From CAYGAW01 sp964347945 (GTDB taxonomy: Bacteria > Chloroflexota > Anaerolineae > UBA7937 > B3-Chlor), in assembly GCA_964347945.1 (NCBI GenBank), contig CAYGAW010000194.1, positions 4,439 through 68,438 on the forward strand: 64,000 nucleotides of DNA, given 5' to 3'. The translations under genes were made by a program, and so were the position numbers. Numbering within the stretch: the stretch's first letter is position 1; every line of letters begins with the position of its first letter. The notes under the pieces are model-generated. The model ran no database searches. It was not told the DNA's origin and saw only the letters and a program-made list of their open reading frames with translations. This document shows, piece by piece, positions 34,760 to 43,847 of the stretch.

Positions 34760-35680
34760 ATGCAGCATCTCATCAGCATCGAGGACCTTTCGACGGACGA
34801 GATCTGGCAATTGCTGCATCTGGCCGCGGATCTCAAGCGTGAATGGAGAGGAGGAGGCAACAAGCCTGTTCTGGCAGGTAAGACGCTGGCGATGATCTTC
34901 CAGAAGCCGTCCTTGCGAACACGCGTTTCCTTCGAGATGGGGATGTTGCACTTGGGAGGCGCGGCCATGTATCTCTCGCCTCAGGAGATCCAGCTGGGTC
35001 AACGCGAGAGCGTGGCAGATGTTGCCCGCGTCCTGAGCAGGTACGCCCATGGCATCATGGCCCGCGTCTTCGCCCACAGCGATGTAGAGGAACTCGCCCG
35101 TCACGCTTCGGTGCCGATCATCAACGGCCTTTCGGATTATGTGCATCCCTGCCAGGTGCTGAGCGATATCTTCACCATCCGCGAGAAGACGGACTCCTTG
35201 CCTGATTTGACTTTGGTCTTTGTGGGTGATGGGAACAATGTGGCGCATTCGCTTCTCTTCGCAGCCAGCAAGCTAGGCATGGCGATCAGGGTATCGACCC
35301 CGCCGGGCTATGAGCCCGATGAAGAGGTTGTGAGGAAGGCGAGAGCGTTTGCTCAGGAAACAGGTGCCGAGGTGATGCTCGATGGTGACCCTCGTTCCGC
35401 AGTGAACGGCGCAGACATAATCTACACAGATGCGTGGGTGAGTATGGGTCAGGAAGAGGAGCGAGACACACGCATTCCCATCTTCCGCCCGTACCAGGTC
35501 AACAGCGAGCTAGTGGCTTTGGCCAAACCAGGCGCGATGGTGATGCATTGCCTTCCCGCACATAGGGGCGAAGAGATCACCGATGAGGTACTTGACGGTC
35601 CGCAGTCGGTGGTGCTGGATCAGGCGGAGAACAGGATGCATCTCCAGAAAGCGATACTGCAAACACTGATGGCTGGCTGA
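34760..35680 (+). CDS. argF: Ornithine carbamoyltransferase
   Basis: The protein is 306 residues. It makes citrulline from ornithine and carbamoyl phosphate. Motifs are KPSLRTRVSFE (the carbamoyl phosphate site, with Leu in place of the usual Thr of STRTR), HPCQ, FVGDGNNVAHS, DAWVSMG (ornithine site) and HCLPAHRGEE. GGAGGG lies eight bases before the ATG at 34760; an ATG seven codons earlier has no such site. A TATACT just upstream may be a -10. No other arginine gene is adjacent. Confidence 0.95.
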   Translation: MQHLISIEDLSTDEIWQLLHLAADLKREWRGGGNKPVLAGKTLAMIFQKPSLRTRVSFEMGMLHLGGAAMYLSPQEIQLGQRESVADVARVLSRYAHGIMARVFAHSDVEELARHASVPIINGLSDYVHPCQVLSDIFTIREKTDSLPDLTLVFVGDGNNVAHSLLFAASKLGMAIRVSTPPGYEPDEEVVRKARAFAQETGAEVMLDGDPRSAVNGADIIYTDAWVSMGQEEERDTRIPIFRPYQVNSELVALAKPGAMVMHCLPAHRGEEITDEVLDGPQSVVLDQAENRMHLQKAILQTLMAG

Positions 35681-35784
35681 CAGGTCGGCGGAGCTTCGTG
35701 GCCAGGTGTCGCGGGGCGAGGACCTGCACCTGTAGATGAGAGTTGACGGATCGCAAGGAAGCCGCTGGAGCTATTCGAGGAAAA

Positions 35785-38034
35785 ATGGCCGGGGACCGAG
35801 CAGCCTTTGAGAACGCGGTCAAGAAAGCACACAGCTACGCGTGGGAAAAACGATGGATGAAAGCCATCGAACAGTATGAGGTAGCCATCACCCAGTTTCC
35901 GGACGATGCGACTGCTCACAGCGGGTTGGCGTTTGCCTACTTCAAGGACGGTAGGCTGAGGGAGGCCTTGCGCGAGTACAGAAAGGTCTGCGAGCTGGGA
36001 CCAGATGATGCCGAGGCCAGGCAAAAGGTGGCCGAGATCCTCGAAGAACTGGGTCGGGTCACGGATGCTGTGGAGGCTTGGACGACCCTTGGTGAACTGT
36101 CCGTGCAGCGGAAGGACTTGGGGCGGGCTCTGGAAGCTTGGCAGGAGGCGGTGCGCCTGCGGCCAGTCAACAAACAAGCCCGTCGGAGGCTGGCGGAGGC
36201 GTATGCGTTCAGATCCAACACTGGCGAGGCGGTCAAGGAATATCTGGCTCTAGCCCGCCTGCATCACGGGGATGGTGAGTACGACCGTGCAGTTGAGTAC
36301 TGTCAGCGAGTGCTGTCCCTCGATGCTGGGAACAAAGGAGCTCGTTCCCTCCTGGAGCGCATGGTTTCCGACGCAGAGGCAGGACTCGCTGCTGAGACGC
36401 TAGTCGTGCGAAGAGAGGAACTGGGTCCGGTGGAGTTGGCGGTCCAACAGACGCTTGCTCGCTTGGCAGAGGCGCTCTTGGGAGATGAAGAGCTGGTTGA
36501 TGCGATGATCGGTACGGAGCTGGACGGGTTTGAACCTGGGTCAGAGGGCTCGCCGGAGATCGCGACCATCATTGGCAGGGCGGTTGATTCTCACTCTCGG
36601 GGGGAGGTGGATGAGGCCCTTAGCTACTATGAGCAGGCGGTTGAAATGGGAGTCACCCGCGTTGAGGTACTCTTCAACCTTGGACTTCTCCACAGGGCGC
36701 GCTCTCGTCTCGAAGAGGCCATCGAACTGCTAGAGAAGACACTGGAGGTCTCAGAGTATCGACTGCCAAGTCATTTGGCCCTGGGTCAGTGTCATTGGTC
36801 CCGAGGGGAGGTCGATCAAGCTTTGTATCATTTCCTCCAGGCGATGATGATCATGGATTTGGAATCCGTGGGGGAGGACCGTGCCGACGAACTAGCTCGC
36901 TCCTACCAGGTTGTGTCTGATAGTCATCGAGGTCAAGGCGATGGACGGCAAACCCATGTGCTTGTTCACGCTTTGACCGAGTTCCTTAGCGGCAGCGACT
37001 GGAACAGCAGGGTTGCGGAGGCGCGTCGGAAGCTCGATTGCATGGCGGAAGAGGGGACTATTCCCATCCTTCCTGAGTTCTTGGAGCTTCCTGGCGGCGA
37101 TGAACTGCTGGACATCATGGTGAGGAGCCGGGAATATCTGACGAATGACGCGCCGTTCATTGCGCTGGAGGAATGCTATAGGGCCATACGGATCGCCCCG
37201 ACGTACCTGCCGTTGCACCTGAGGCTAGCGGAGATATTTGCCCACCAAGGCAAGGCGGAGGAAGCTGTGAGCAAGTACGCCTCCATTGCTGACGCATACC
37301 TCATGCGGGATAGCCCACGCAAGGCCATCGAGGTTTACCGGCGAGCGCTGCAGGCGGCACCGATGAGCATATCAATCCGGGAGAAGCTGATCGACTTGCT
37401 GATAGAGCACGATATGATCGATTCGGCGCTGGATCAGTACATGGCATTGGGCGAAAGCTACTATCGACTGGCGCGGGTAGACACGGCCCTGGACAAGTAC
37501 GAAGAGGCTTTGGGTTTGCTTCCCCGGACGGCAAACGCCAGCGAGTGGGAGGTCAGGATACTGCATCGCGCTGCCGACCTTCATGTGCAGCGAGTGCAGT
37601 GGAAGAGGGCATTGTCCATCTACGAGAAGATCCTACAGTTGTCTCCGGGTGATGAACAGGCGAGGCTCCGGTTCGTAGAGCTACAGTGGAAGCTTGGGAA
37701 GGAGGAAGTCGCCTTGAAGGAGCTGGATGCCCTGATCGTCCACTACGGGAAGCTGGGAGACTTCCAGAAGATCACCAACTTTCTTCAGGAACTGGTTGCC
37801 GCAAATCCGAAAGATATCTCTCTGCGATCACGGCTGAGCAGAGTCTACATCGAGCTTGGGAGGACCAAAGAAGCTATCGTGGAGTTGGACACTCTGGGAG
37901 AACTCCAGCTAGAGGCTGGGCGCAAGGAGGATGCCAAGGAGACGCTTCGGACCATCATTTCTTTGCAGCCCGATGAGGTGGAGGGGTATACGCAACTCTT
38001 GCGGGACCTAGGCGAGGAGACCAACAGAGTGTGA
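35785..38034 (+). CDS. Large tetratricopeptide-repeat protein
   Basis: About 749 residues made almost entirely of TPR units in two blocks (roughly 10-215 and 270-749). Typical units are AIEQYEVAITQFPDDATAHSG and AVEYCQRVLSLDAGNKGARSL (first 20 residues of each). A less regular acidic stretch joins the blocks. No signal peptide or transmembrane helix is seen, so it is probably cytoplasmic and binds partners. The ATG at 35785 follows GAGGAAAA; a TTG 14 codons upstream opens the frame. It precedes cdaA by 49 bases in the same direction, which suggests co-transcription. Confidence 0.85.
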   Translation: MAGDRAAFENAVKKAHSYAWEKRWMKAIEQYEVAITQFPDDATAHSGLAFAYFKDGRLREALREYRKVCELGPDDAEARQKVAEILEELGRVTDAVEAWTTLGELSVQRKDLGRALEAWQEAVRLRPVNKQARRRLAEAYAFRSNTGEAVKEYLALARLHHGDGEYDRAVEYCQRVLSLDAGNKGARSLLERMVSDAEAGLAAETLVVRREELGPVELAVQQTLARLAEALLGDEELVDAMIGTELDGFEPGSEGSPEIATIIGRAVDSHSRGEVDEALSYYEQAVEMGVTRVEVLFNLGLLHRARSRLEEAIELLEKTLEVSEYRLPSHLALGQCHWSRGEVDQALYHFLQAMMIMDLESVGEDRADELARSYQVVSDSHRGQGDGRQTHVLVHALTEFLSGSDWNSRVAEARRKLDCMAEEGTIPILPEFLELPGGDELLDIMVRSREYLTNDAPFIALEECYRAIRIAPTYLPLHLRLAEIFAHQGKAEEAVSKYASIADAYLMRDSPRKAIEVYRRALQAAPMSISIREKLIDLLIEHDMIDSALDQYMALGESYYRLARVDTALDKYEEALGLLPRTANASEWEVRILHRAADLHVQRVQWKRALSIYEKILQLSPGDEQARLRFVELQWKLGKEEVALKELDALIVHYGKLGDFQKITNFLQELVAANPKDISLRSRLSRVYIELGRTKEAIVELDTLGELQLEAGRKEDAKETLRTIISLQPDEVEGYTQLLRDLGEETNRV

Positions 38035-38083
38035 GCTGCGTGATAGCTGCGAACGACCGCCGGTTCGCGCTGCGAGGAGTGAC

Positions 38084-38893
38084 GTGTCCGACATTCTATG
38101 GATACTCTCGCATTTTCAGCTGAGAGATCTCGTCGACATAGTAATTGTCACAGCCATCTTCTGGGGCCTCCTTTTCCTGGTTAGGGGAACCAGGGCCATG
38201 GCTTTGATGAGGGGAGTTTTGCTGCTCGCCATCGCCGTGGTGCTGGCCAGCAACTTCTTCTCCCTGACCGCCTTCAACTGGCTGATTCGCAATACGCTTC
38301 CTGCACTTCTAGTGGCCGTACCGGTCATCTTTCAGCCGGAGCTTCGTCGGGCCTTGGAGCGGCTTGGACGAGGGGGAGGCCTGATTACCCTGTCCTCGAC
38401 CGAAGCCGAAGGCATCAAGGCTAGTCGGCATATCGCAGGAGCGGCGCAACTGCTCTCGGAGCGAAAGCATGGGGCTCTGATCGTGCTGGAGCGCGAGACT
38501 GGTCTGCAGGAGTTCGTGGACACCGGAGTGCCCATAGACGGGGAGGTGTCTGCTGAGCTGCTGCTGACCATTTTCCAGCCGAACACTGCCTTGCACGACG
38601 GCGCAGCCATCATCAGAGGCGACAGAATCGTCGCCGCCGCCTGCATCCTGCCGTTGGCGGAGACCAGTCGCGTGCCCCGTGGTTTGGGGCTGCGGCATAG
38701 GGCAGCTGTGGGCATCACGGAGCAAAGCGATGCTCTGGCGACCATTGTGTCTGAGGAGACAGGAACGATCTCGCTGGCGCGTTACGGACGGTTGGTCAGT
38801 AACTTGGATGAATCCCGCTTGAGGGAATTGCTGCGAACCTCGTACAGGCGCCAGTGGAGCGGCAATCTCTCAAGACGGGCCAACCGACAATAG
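38084..38893 (+). CDS. cdaA: Diadenylate cyclase CdaA
   Basis: The protein is 269 residues. Three N-terminal helices (about 17-33, 40-58, 67-84) are followed by the DAC domain. The catalytic motifs are DGA (172-174, in ALHDGAAII) and RHR (204-206, in LGLRHRAAVG). It joins two ATP into cyclic di-AMP, which controls potassium uptake, osmotic balance and wall homeostasis. GAGGAG lies four bases before the GTG. The cdaR gene follows, as in Bacillota. Confidence 0.96.
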   Translation: MSDILWILSHFQLRDLVDIVIVTAIFWGLLFLVRGTRAMALMRGVLLLAIAVVLASNFFSLTAFNWLIRNTLPALLVAVPVIFQPELRRALERLGRGGGLITLSSTEAEGIKASRHIAGAAQLLSERKHGALIVLERETGLQEFVDTGVPIDGEVSAELLLTIFQPNTALHDGAAIIRGDRIVAAACILPLAETSRVPRGLGLRHRAAVGITEQSDALATIVSEETGTISLARYGRLVSNLDESRLRELLRTSYRRQWSGNLSRRANRQ

Positions 38894-38953
38894 GACTTTG
38901 GTAGGGGCTGTGGTTCTGGGCAAGCCACGTATGCTGACAATCTAGTAAGGGAT

Positions 38954-40168
38954 ATGACACGAAGTTTCTTCACTATCGGCAGTCTAAGCTTGATGATAAT
39001 GGCACTAATCCTGGCGTTGATGGTCTGGATAGCGGCCACTATTCAGGAGAACCCTTTTGTCGAAGCGTTCTTGCCTGAGGACATACCGGTGGAGGTGATC
39101 AACAGAGGGGAGGGCCTGGTGATCGTCGGTGGGATAGAGGAAGGTGTCACCGCCAAAGTCCGAGCTCCAGAGTCCGTCTGGGAGGACTTAAGGGTCAGCA
39201 GTTTCAGGGCCTACGTGGACCTGGAGGGCCTGGATGTGGGACTACATGAAGTCCCGGTGAAGGTTGAGCCCGCGGGTAGTCTGGTGAGGATTCTGGAGAC
39301 GTCGCCCGGTGTGCTCACTCTCCGGCTGGACCGTAGGCTGGAGAAGATAGTGCCTGCAACGGTCAGCATCTACGGCGATCCTGCGCTGGGATACGAGATG
39401 GGCCGTCCGGTGGTGGATCCAAGTCATGTAACACTCAGCGGGCCCGCCAGCCTAGTGGACCAGGTAGTGGAGGCCACGGCGGAGTTATACCTTAGGGGTG
39501 AGAAGGATACCTTCGAGCGTGCGGTCTCTCTGACACCGACAGACGAGGTGGGTAACGCAGTCTTAGGGGTGCAGCTTGACCCTGAGTCGGCCAGAGTCAC
39601 CGTCCCCATCGAACAGAGAGTAGGCTTTCGAGAACTGTCCATCAAGACAGTCGCTGAAGGAACGCCCGCCCCAGGATACTGGATCAGCAGCATTAGTGTC
39701 AACCCGCCCACCATCACCGTTGTCGGAGATCCTGCGACCGTCAGTGAGATACCCGGCTACCTGGAGACATCTCCCATCGATGTCGAAGGTGCCCGCGAGG
39801 ACATCTCGCAGCAGGTGCCCGTTCTGTTTCCAGAAGGTGTGTCTCCGCTGGAGGACGTTCCCACCGTGCAAGCCCTCATTGAGGTGTCCCCAGTCCTGGG
39901 TGGACAGACTGTACAACTCACTCCTGTGGTCCAGGGCTTGGGGAGAGGGTTGGAGGCTGACTTCTCGCCGGACACGGTGCAGGTCATCCTCTCGGGGCCT
40001 CTGTCAGAGCTTGAGGCTCTGGAGGCGGGAGACGTTCGCGTGGTGTTGGATCTTTCGGACTACGGACCCGGTACCCACTTCGTGCCCCTCATGGTTGTCC
40101 GGCCCAGCTCGCTGGTAGTACAGGCCATTCTTCCGGACCAACTCGAGGTAGTGATTCGGGAATCATGA
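38954..40168 (+). CDS. cdaR: YbbR-domain protein, CdaA regulator CdaR
   Basis: The protein is 404 residues. One N-terminal transmembrane helix (about 9-27) is followed by about four YbbR repeats of roughly 85 residues outside the membrane, recognised by VTLSGPASLVDQV, ITVVGDPATVSEI and VQVILSGPLSELEAL. CdaR binds CdaA and tunes cyclic di-AMP synthesis in Bacillus and Listeria. Position directly after cdaA supports the call. The stop overlaps the der start (ATGA). A glmM gene, usual in Bacillota, is not present here. Confidence 0.92.
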   Translation: MTRSFFTIGSLSLMIMALILALMVWIAATIQENPFVEAFLPEDIPVEVINRGEGLVIVGGIEEGVTAKVRAPESVWEDLRVSSFRAYVDLEGLDVGLHEVPVKVEPAGSLVRILETSPGVLTLRLDRRLEKIVPATVSIYGDPALGYEMGRPVVDPSHVTLSGPASLVDQVVEATAELYLRGEKDTFERAVSLTPTDEVGNAVLGVQLDPESARVTVPIEQRVGFRELSIKTVAEGTPAPGYWISSISVNPPTITVVGDPATVSEIPGYLETSPIDVEGAREDISQQVPVLFPEGVSPLEDVPTVQALIEVSPVLGGQTVQLTPVVQGLGRGLEADFSPDTVQVILSGPLSELEALEAGDVRVVLDLSDYGPGTHFVPLMVVRPSSLVVQAILPDQLEVVIRES

Positions 40169-41475
40169 CCAAGCCGTTGGTGGCCCTCGTCGGTCGTCCC
40201 AACGTCGGCAAATCCACTCTCTTCAACCGCCTGATCGACGAACCCCTGGCCATCGTGGAAGACGTGCCGGGCACCACGCGGGATAGGATCTACGCGGACA
40301 CTGAATGGGGAGGCCGTGCCCTGACCTTCATAGATACAGGAGGCCTCCTACCCGACTCCAGGGGTGACCTTCTGGCTTTGGTGCGTGACCAGGTGAAGAT
40401 TGCCATTGCCGAGGCGGACGTCATCATTCATTTGGTCGATGTCAAGGATGGGGTAACTGCGAGCGACTTTGAGATCGCGCAACTCTTGCGGCGCTCGAAC
40501 AAACCGGTGCTCCTCGCAGCCAACAAGGCTGACAATGAGGCCCGTCGTCGTGCGGCCGTGGAGTTCTACGAGTTGGGCTTGGGCGATCCGTACCCCATTT
40601 CGGCGCTCCACGGCACTGGCACGGGAGAGCTTCTGGACGCTGTGTTGAGCATCTTGCCGCCGCAGCCACCAGAGGAGCCGCTAGAGGGGATCAAGTTCGC
40701 CATAGTGGGTCGACCCAATGTTGGGAAATCCTCCCTTCTCAACTCCATTGTGGGTCAAGAGCGCATGATTGTTGATGAACAGCCAGGCACGACGAGGGAT
40801 GCCGTCGATAGCTTCATGGAATGGGATGGTCAGAGTGTGACCTTGATTGACACTGCTGGGATTCGACGGCGCGGCCGTGTTGCGCCGGGCATCGAGCGAT
40901 ATAGCGTGATTCGTGCCTTGAGGGCTATTCAGCGCGCCGACGTAGTGTTGTTGCTGATAGACGCCACGGAGGGCGTTGCAGCCCAAGATGGTCACATCGC
41001 CGGCTACGTGGTCGAAGAGGGCAAGGGTATCGTTCTGGTGGTCAACAAGTGGGACCTCATCGACAAGGATGCCTACACGATGGATCACTACACCCGCGAG
41101 ATCAGACGAGCGCTCAAGTTCGTTTCCTATGCGCCCTTGGTCTTCGTCTCCGCCGTCACAGGTCAGCGTGTGGGAACGGCGATCGGTCTTGCTCTGGCGG
41201 TTCAGCAAGCGAGATCCTTCAGGGTACCGACGGCAGAGCTCAACAAGCTCGTAGAAGATGCTGTCTCCCTGCATGCACCGCCGTCCAAGCGGGGCAAGCG
41301 TCTACGAATCTACTATGCGACGCAGGTCAGAGTGGCGCCTCCTACCTTCGTCCTGTTCGTGAACGATCCCAGGCTCGTCCACTTTACTTACCGTCGTTAC
41401 TTGGAGAATCGGTTGCGAGAGGCTTTCGGCTTTGAGGGCTCGCCTCTGCGTCTTGCATTCCGCAAGAGGGAGTAG
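40165..41475 (+). CDS. der: Ribosome assembly GTPase Der (EngA)
   Basis: The protein is 436 residues with two tandem GTPase domains and a C-terminal KH-like domain. The first G domain has GRPNVGKSTLF, PGTTRD, DTGG and NKAD; the second has GRPNVGKSSLL, PGTTRDAVD, DTAGI and NKWD. It acts in late maturation of the 50S subunit. The start overlaps the cdaR stop by four bases. It faces the acyl-CoA dehydrogenase gene tail to tail with 34 bases between. Confidence 0.97.
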   Translation: MTKPLVALVGRPNVGKSTLFNRLIDEPLAIVEDVPGTTRDRIYADTEWGGRALTFIDTGGLLPDSRGDLLALVRDQVKIAIAEADVIIHLVDVKDGVTASDFEIAQLLRRSNKPVLLAANKADNEARRRAAVEFYELGLGDPYPISALHGTGTGELLDAVLSILPPQPPEEPLEGIKFAIVGRPNVGKSSLLNSIVGQERMIVDEQPGTTRDAVDSFMEWDGQSVTLIDTAGIRRRGRVAPGIERYSVIRALRAIQRADVVLLLIDATEGVAAQDGHIAGYVVEEGKGIVLVVNKWDLIDKDAYTMDHYTREIRRALKFVSYAPLVFVSAVTGQRVGTAIGLALAVQQARSFRVPTAELNKLVEDAVSLHAPPSKRGKRLRIYYATQVRVAPPTFVLFVNDPRLVHFTYRRYLENRLREAFGFEGSPLRLAFRKRE

Positions 41476-41509
41476 GAGGGGAGTGAGAATGTCGGCGACA
41501 CCCGTGCCG

Positions 41510-42658
41510 CTATCTTACATCCAGTATCTGGCGAGCAATTACCAGCCTTTGAATCTCTGAGGTCCCCTCACCTATCTGGGTGAGCCGGTTGTCCCGATAG
41601 TATCGCTCCACAGGGTAGTCCTTGGTGTACCCGTAGCCAGCGTGGATCTGTATGGCGTTATAGCAAGCGAGTTCAGCGGCCTCTGAAGCGAAGAGTTTGC
41701 CCATTGCCGCCTCCTTCGTGAACTTCTTTCCCTGGTCCTCTAAGTACGCCGCTTTGTACACCAATAGGCGTGCTGCGTCCATCCTGGTTGCCGCGTCAGC
41801 TATCATCCATTGAACGGCCTGGAAATCGCCGATGGGACGGCCAAACTGGTGACGCTCCTTGGCGTACTTGATTGAGGCTTCCAGGGCGGCCTGACCCAAC
41901 CCGAGTGCCATCGCCCCTATGCTGATGCGACCGCCGTCCAAGACCTCCAGTATCTGTCGAAAGCCTTCTCCCTCTTTGCCCAGTAGGTTCTCTTTGGGAA
42001 TGCGACAGTCCTCGTAGAAGAGCTGCGAGGTGGGGGAAGCTCTCAGTCCAAACTTGTCCTCGACCTTGCCCACGGAGAACCCCGGTCTGTCTGTTTCCAC
42101 TATGAATGTCGATATCCCATGAGAACCCGAAGCGGAGGGATCGGTCTTGGCGACGGTGATCGCTATCTCCGCTACGGGACCGTTGGTGATCAGCGATTTG
42201 GCGCCGTTGATGACCCATTCCTTGCCATCGAGAACGGCGGTCGTCTTCGTCGAACCAGCATCGGAACCGGCCTCCGGTTCAGTCAGACCTAGGGCTCCAA
42301 TGGCCTCACCTCTGGCCAGAGGGGTAAGGTATTTCTTCTTCTGTTCCTCGGTGCCGAAGAGATAGATGGGAGAGCTGCCAAGGGAGATGTGGGCTGCGTA
42401 GGAAAGGCCATGTGAGCCACAGGCCCGCGAGATCTCTTCCGTGGCTATGGCATAGCACACCGTATCTGCACCTGCGCCACCGTATTCCTCCGGCCACGGC
42501 AGGCCCAAGATCCCCAGTTCGCCCATCTTCTTGAAGGTCTCGGAGGGGAACTCGCCCTCCTGATCCATCTTGGCGGCGATGGGCATGATCTCGTTCTCGG
42601 CGAAATCACGCACCATCTCCTGGATCATCCTTTGTTCTTCAGTGAGCTGAAAGTCCAT
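41510..42658 (-). CDS. Acyl-CoA dehydrogenase (second copy)
   Basis: The protein is 382 residues and complete: MDFQLTEEQRMIQEMVRDFA start, FAD signature LGLTEPEAGSDAGS, RHQFGRPIGDFQAVQW, HAGYGYTKDYPVERYYRD. The catalytic Glu is Glu364 in GEGTSEIQR; the preceding Gly in place of Tyr is common in short-chain and branched-chain groups. AGGAGG lies ten bases before the ATG. It lies downstream of DUF35 and thiolase-like genes, so an unusual acyl-CoA (branched, aromatic or steroid side chain) is plausible, by inference. Confidence 0.94.
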   Translation of the reverse strand: MDFQLTEEQRMIQEMVRDFAENEIMPIAAKMDQEGEFPSETFKKMGELGILGLPWPEEYGGAGADTVCYAIATEEISRACGSHGLSYAAHISLGSSPIYLFGTEEQKKKYLTPLARGEAIGALGLTEPEAGSDAGSTKTTAVLDGKEWVINGAKSLITNGPVAEIAITVAKTDPSASGSHGISTFIVETDRPGFSVGKVEDKFGLRASPTSQLFYEDCRIPKENLLGKEGEGFRQILEVLDGGRISIGAMALGLGQAALEASIKYAKERHQFGRPIGDFQAVQWMIADAATRMDAARLLVYKAAYLEDQGKKFTKEAAMGKLFASEAAELACYNAIQIHAGYGYTKDYPVERYYRDNRLTQIGEGTSEIQRLVIARQILDVR

Positions 42659-42759
42659 GATGCAGAATCCTCCTGCACCTCCTAGTGATTCCTACACGCA
42701 ATGCACACCCAAGACCACGATCCCCGACGCAGGTTCCGTGCGCAAGCGAGGAACGCTGT

Positions 42760-43233
42760 CTACGCCGGCTTGAAGTACTCGATGTCCAAGATGGAGCCCT
42801 CTCGTTTTTTCTTGGGTCTGAAGACGGCCTCAACCGACATGCCGATCTTAACTTCCTCGGGCTTGACCTCGCCCAGTCTGTGGACCAGACCGCCGTGCAC
42901 GCCCTCCATCTTGATCAGAGCCAGTATTTGAGGCTCATCCAATGGTTCGTTGTCCAATGACCGGGCGAGCACAGTGAAGGTGTAGACTGTCCCTGAGTTG
43001 CCGACTTCTACCCACTCCTCCAACTTTGTGAAGCACCGTTCACAGTACATCGCGGGCGGTACGTAGGTCAGGCTACACACGGGGCAGGCGCTGCCCAAGA
43101 TCACGCCCCGATCCTTGATGGAACGGAAGAACTTCTCCCCAGCGATGCCGACAGTGTACAGGCTCTCTATCGGCATGTCGCCGTACCAGACCTTCGCGTC
43201 TCGAGAACTGGTTATCCGCTCAATAAGCGACAT
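42760..43233 (-). CDS. DUF35 OB-fold / zinc-ribbon protein (partner of a thiolase-like protein)
   Basis: The protein is 157 residues. A rubredoxin-like zinc ribbon uses Cys50, Cys53, Cys64 and Cys67 (ACPVC ... YCERC). It is followed by an OB fold (SGTVYTFTVLARS onward) ending in LDIEYFKPA. DUF35 proteins bind acyl-CoA and serve as partners of thiolase-fold enzymes, such as ChsH2/Ltp2 in steroid side-chain cleavage and the archaeal thiolase/HMG-CoA synthase complex. GGGAGG lies seven bases before the ATG. A second copy lies immediately upstream. Confidence 0.88.
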   Translation of the reverse strand: MSLIERITSSRDAKVWYGDMPIESLYTVGIAGEKFFRSIKDRGVILGSACPVCSLTYVPPAMYCERCFTKLEEWVEVGNSGTVYTFTVLARSLDNEPLDEPQILALIKMEGVHGGLVHRLGEVKPEEVKIGMSVEAVFRPKKKREGSILDIEYFKPA

Positions 43234-43296
43234 GGCAATGCCTCCCTGGATCCTGCCAAAAGGAAGGAAGACGGCTCATGTGAGCCGTGTCCCCGC

Positions 43297-43803
43297 TCAC
43301 AAAGGTTTGAAGTACTTGATGTCTGTGATGGAGCCCGTGCGCTCTTCGGCTGGCTTCCACACAGCTTGCACCCTCATGCCGATTGAGACATCATCAGGAT
43401 CGACCTCGTCTAGCAGGTGTAAGATCCCGGCACCCTTGGAGGCACCATCTATCTCGATCACCGCGGGGATTTGCGGCGTCTTCGCTCTGCTGGCATCCCA
43501 GCGTATGTAGCAGATTGAAAAGGTGTTGACGGTGCCTCTGTCCTTCAGATACACCCAATCATCCATGGGCTCCCAGCACCACTCGCAGACTACTCTGGGA
43601 GGGACAACTGTACGCCGACAGCGCTTGCACGTGATGCCGATGATCCGCCCATTCTTCAACTCCGCTAGATAGCGGCTGATAGCAACTCCCGCATCCCAGC
43701 CGTATTCCAGTCTTGGCTTCCAATGGGCAGTAAGAACGTTCCCCTCGTCCAAGTCGGCCTGCCTGAGCGGCGTACCAGGAAACTCCTCTATGTTGGCGCT
43801 CAT
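43297..43803 (-). CDS. DUF35 OB-fold / zinc-ribbon protein (second copy)
   Basis: The protein is 168 residues with the same order as its neighbour: zinc ribbon Cys59, Cys62, Cys73, Cys76 (TCKRC ... VCEWC), then an OB fold with DRGTVNTFSICYIRWD and the ending ITDIKYFKPL. The two DUF35 proteins share the KYFKP-type tail but little else, so they are diverged paralogues that probably serve different thiolase partners. AGGAGG precedes the ATG by eight bases. It lies 44 bases after the thiolase-like gene. Confidence 0.88.
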   Translation of the reverse strand: MSANIEEFPGTPLRQADLDEGNVLTAHWKPRLEYGWDAGVAISRYLAELKNGRIIGITCKRCRRTVVPPRVVCEWCWEPMDDWVYLKDRGTVNTFSICYIRWDASRAKTPQIPAVIEIDGASKGAGILHLLDEVDPDDVSIGMRVQAVWKPAEERTGSITDIKYFKPL

Positions 43804-43847
43804 TTATCCAACCTCCTACGGTTTGATCGGCCTGCATGTACTGGGGG

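Noticed and set aside
33617..35248. A 543-residue minus-strand open frame
   Set aside because: It is antisense to the FAH-family gene and argF, both of which have full family motifs on the other strand.
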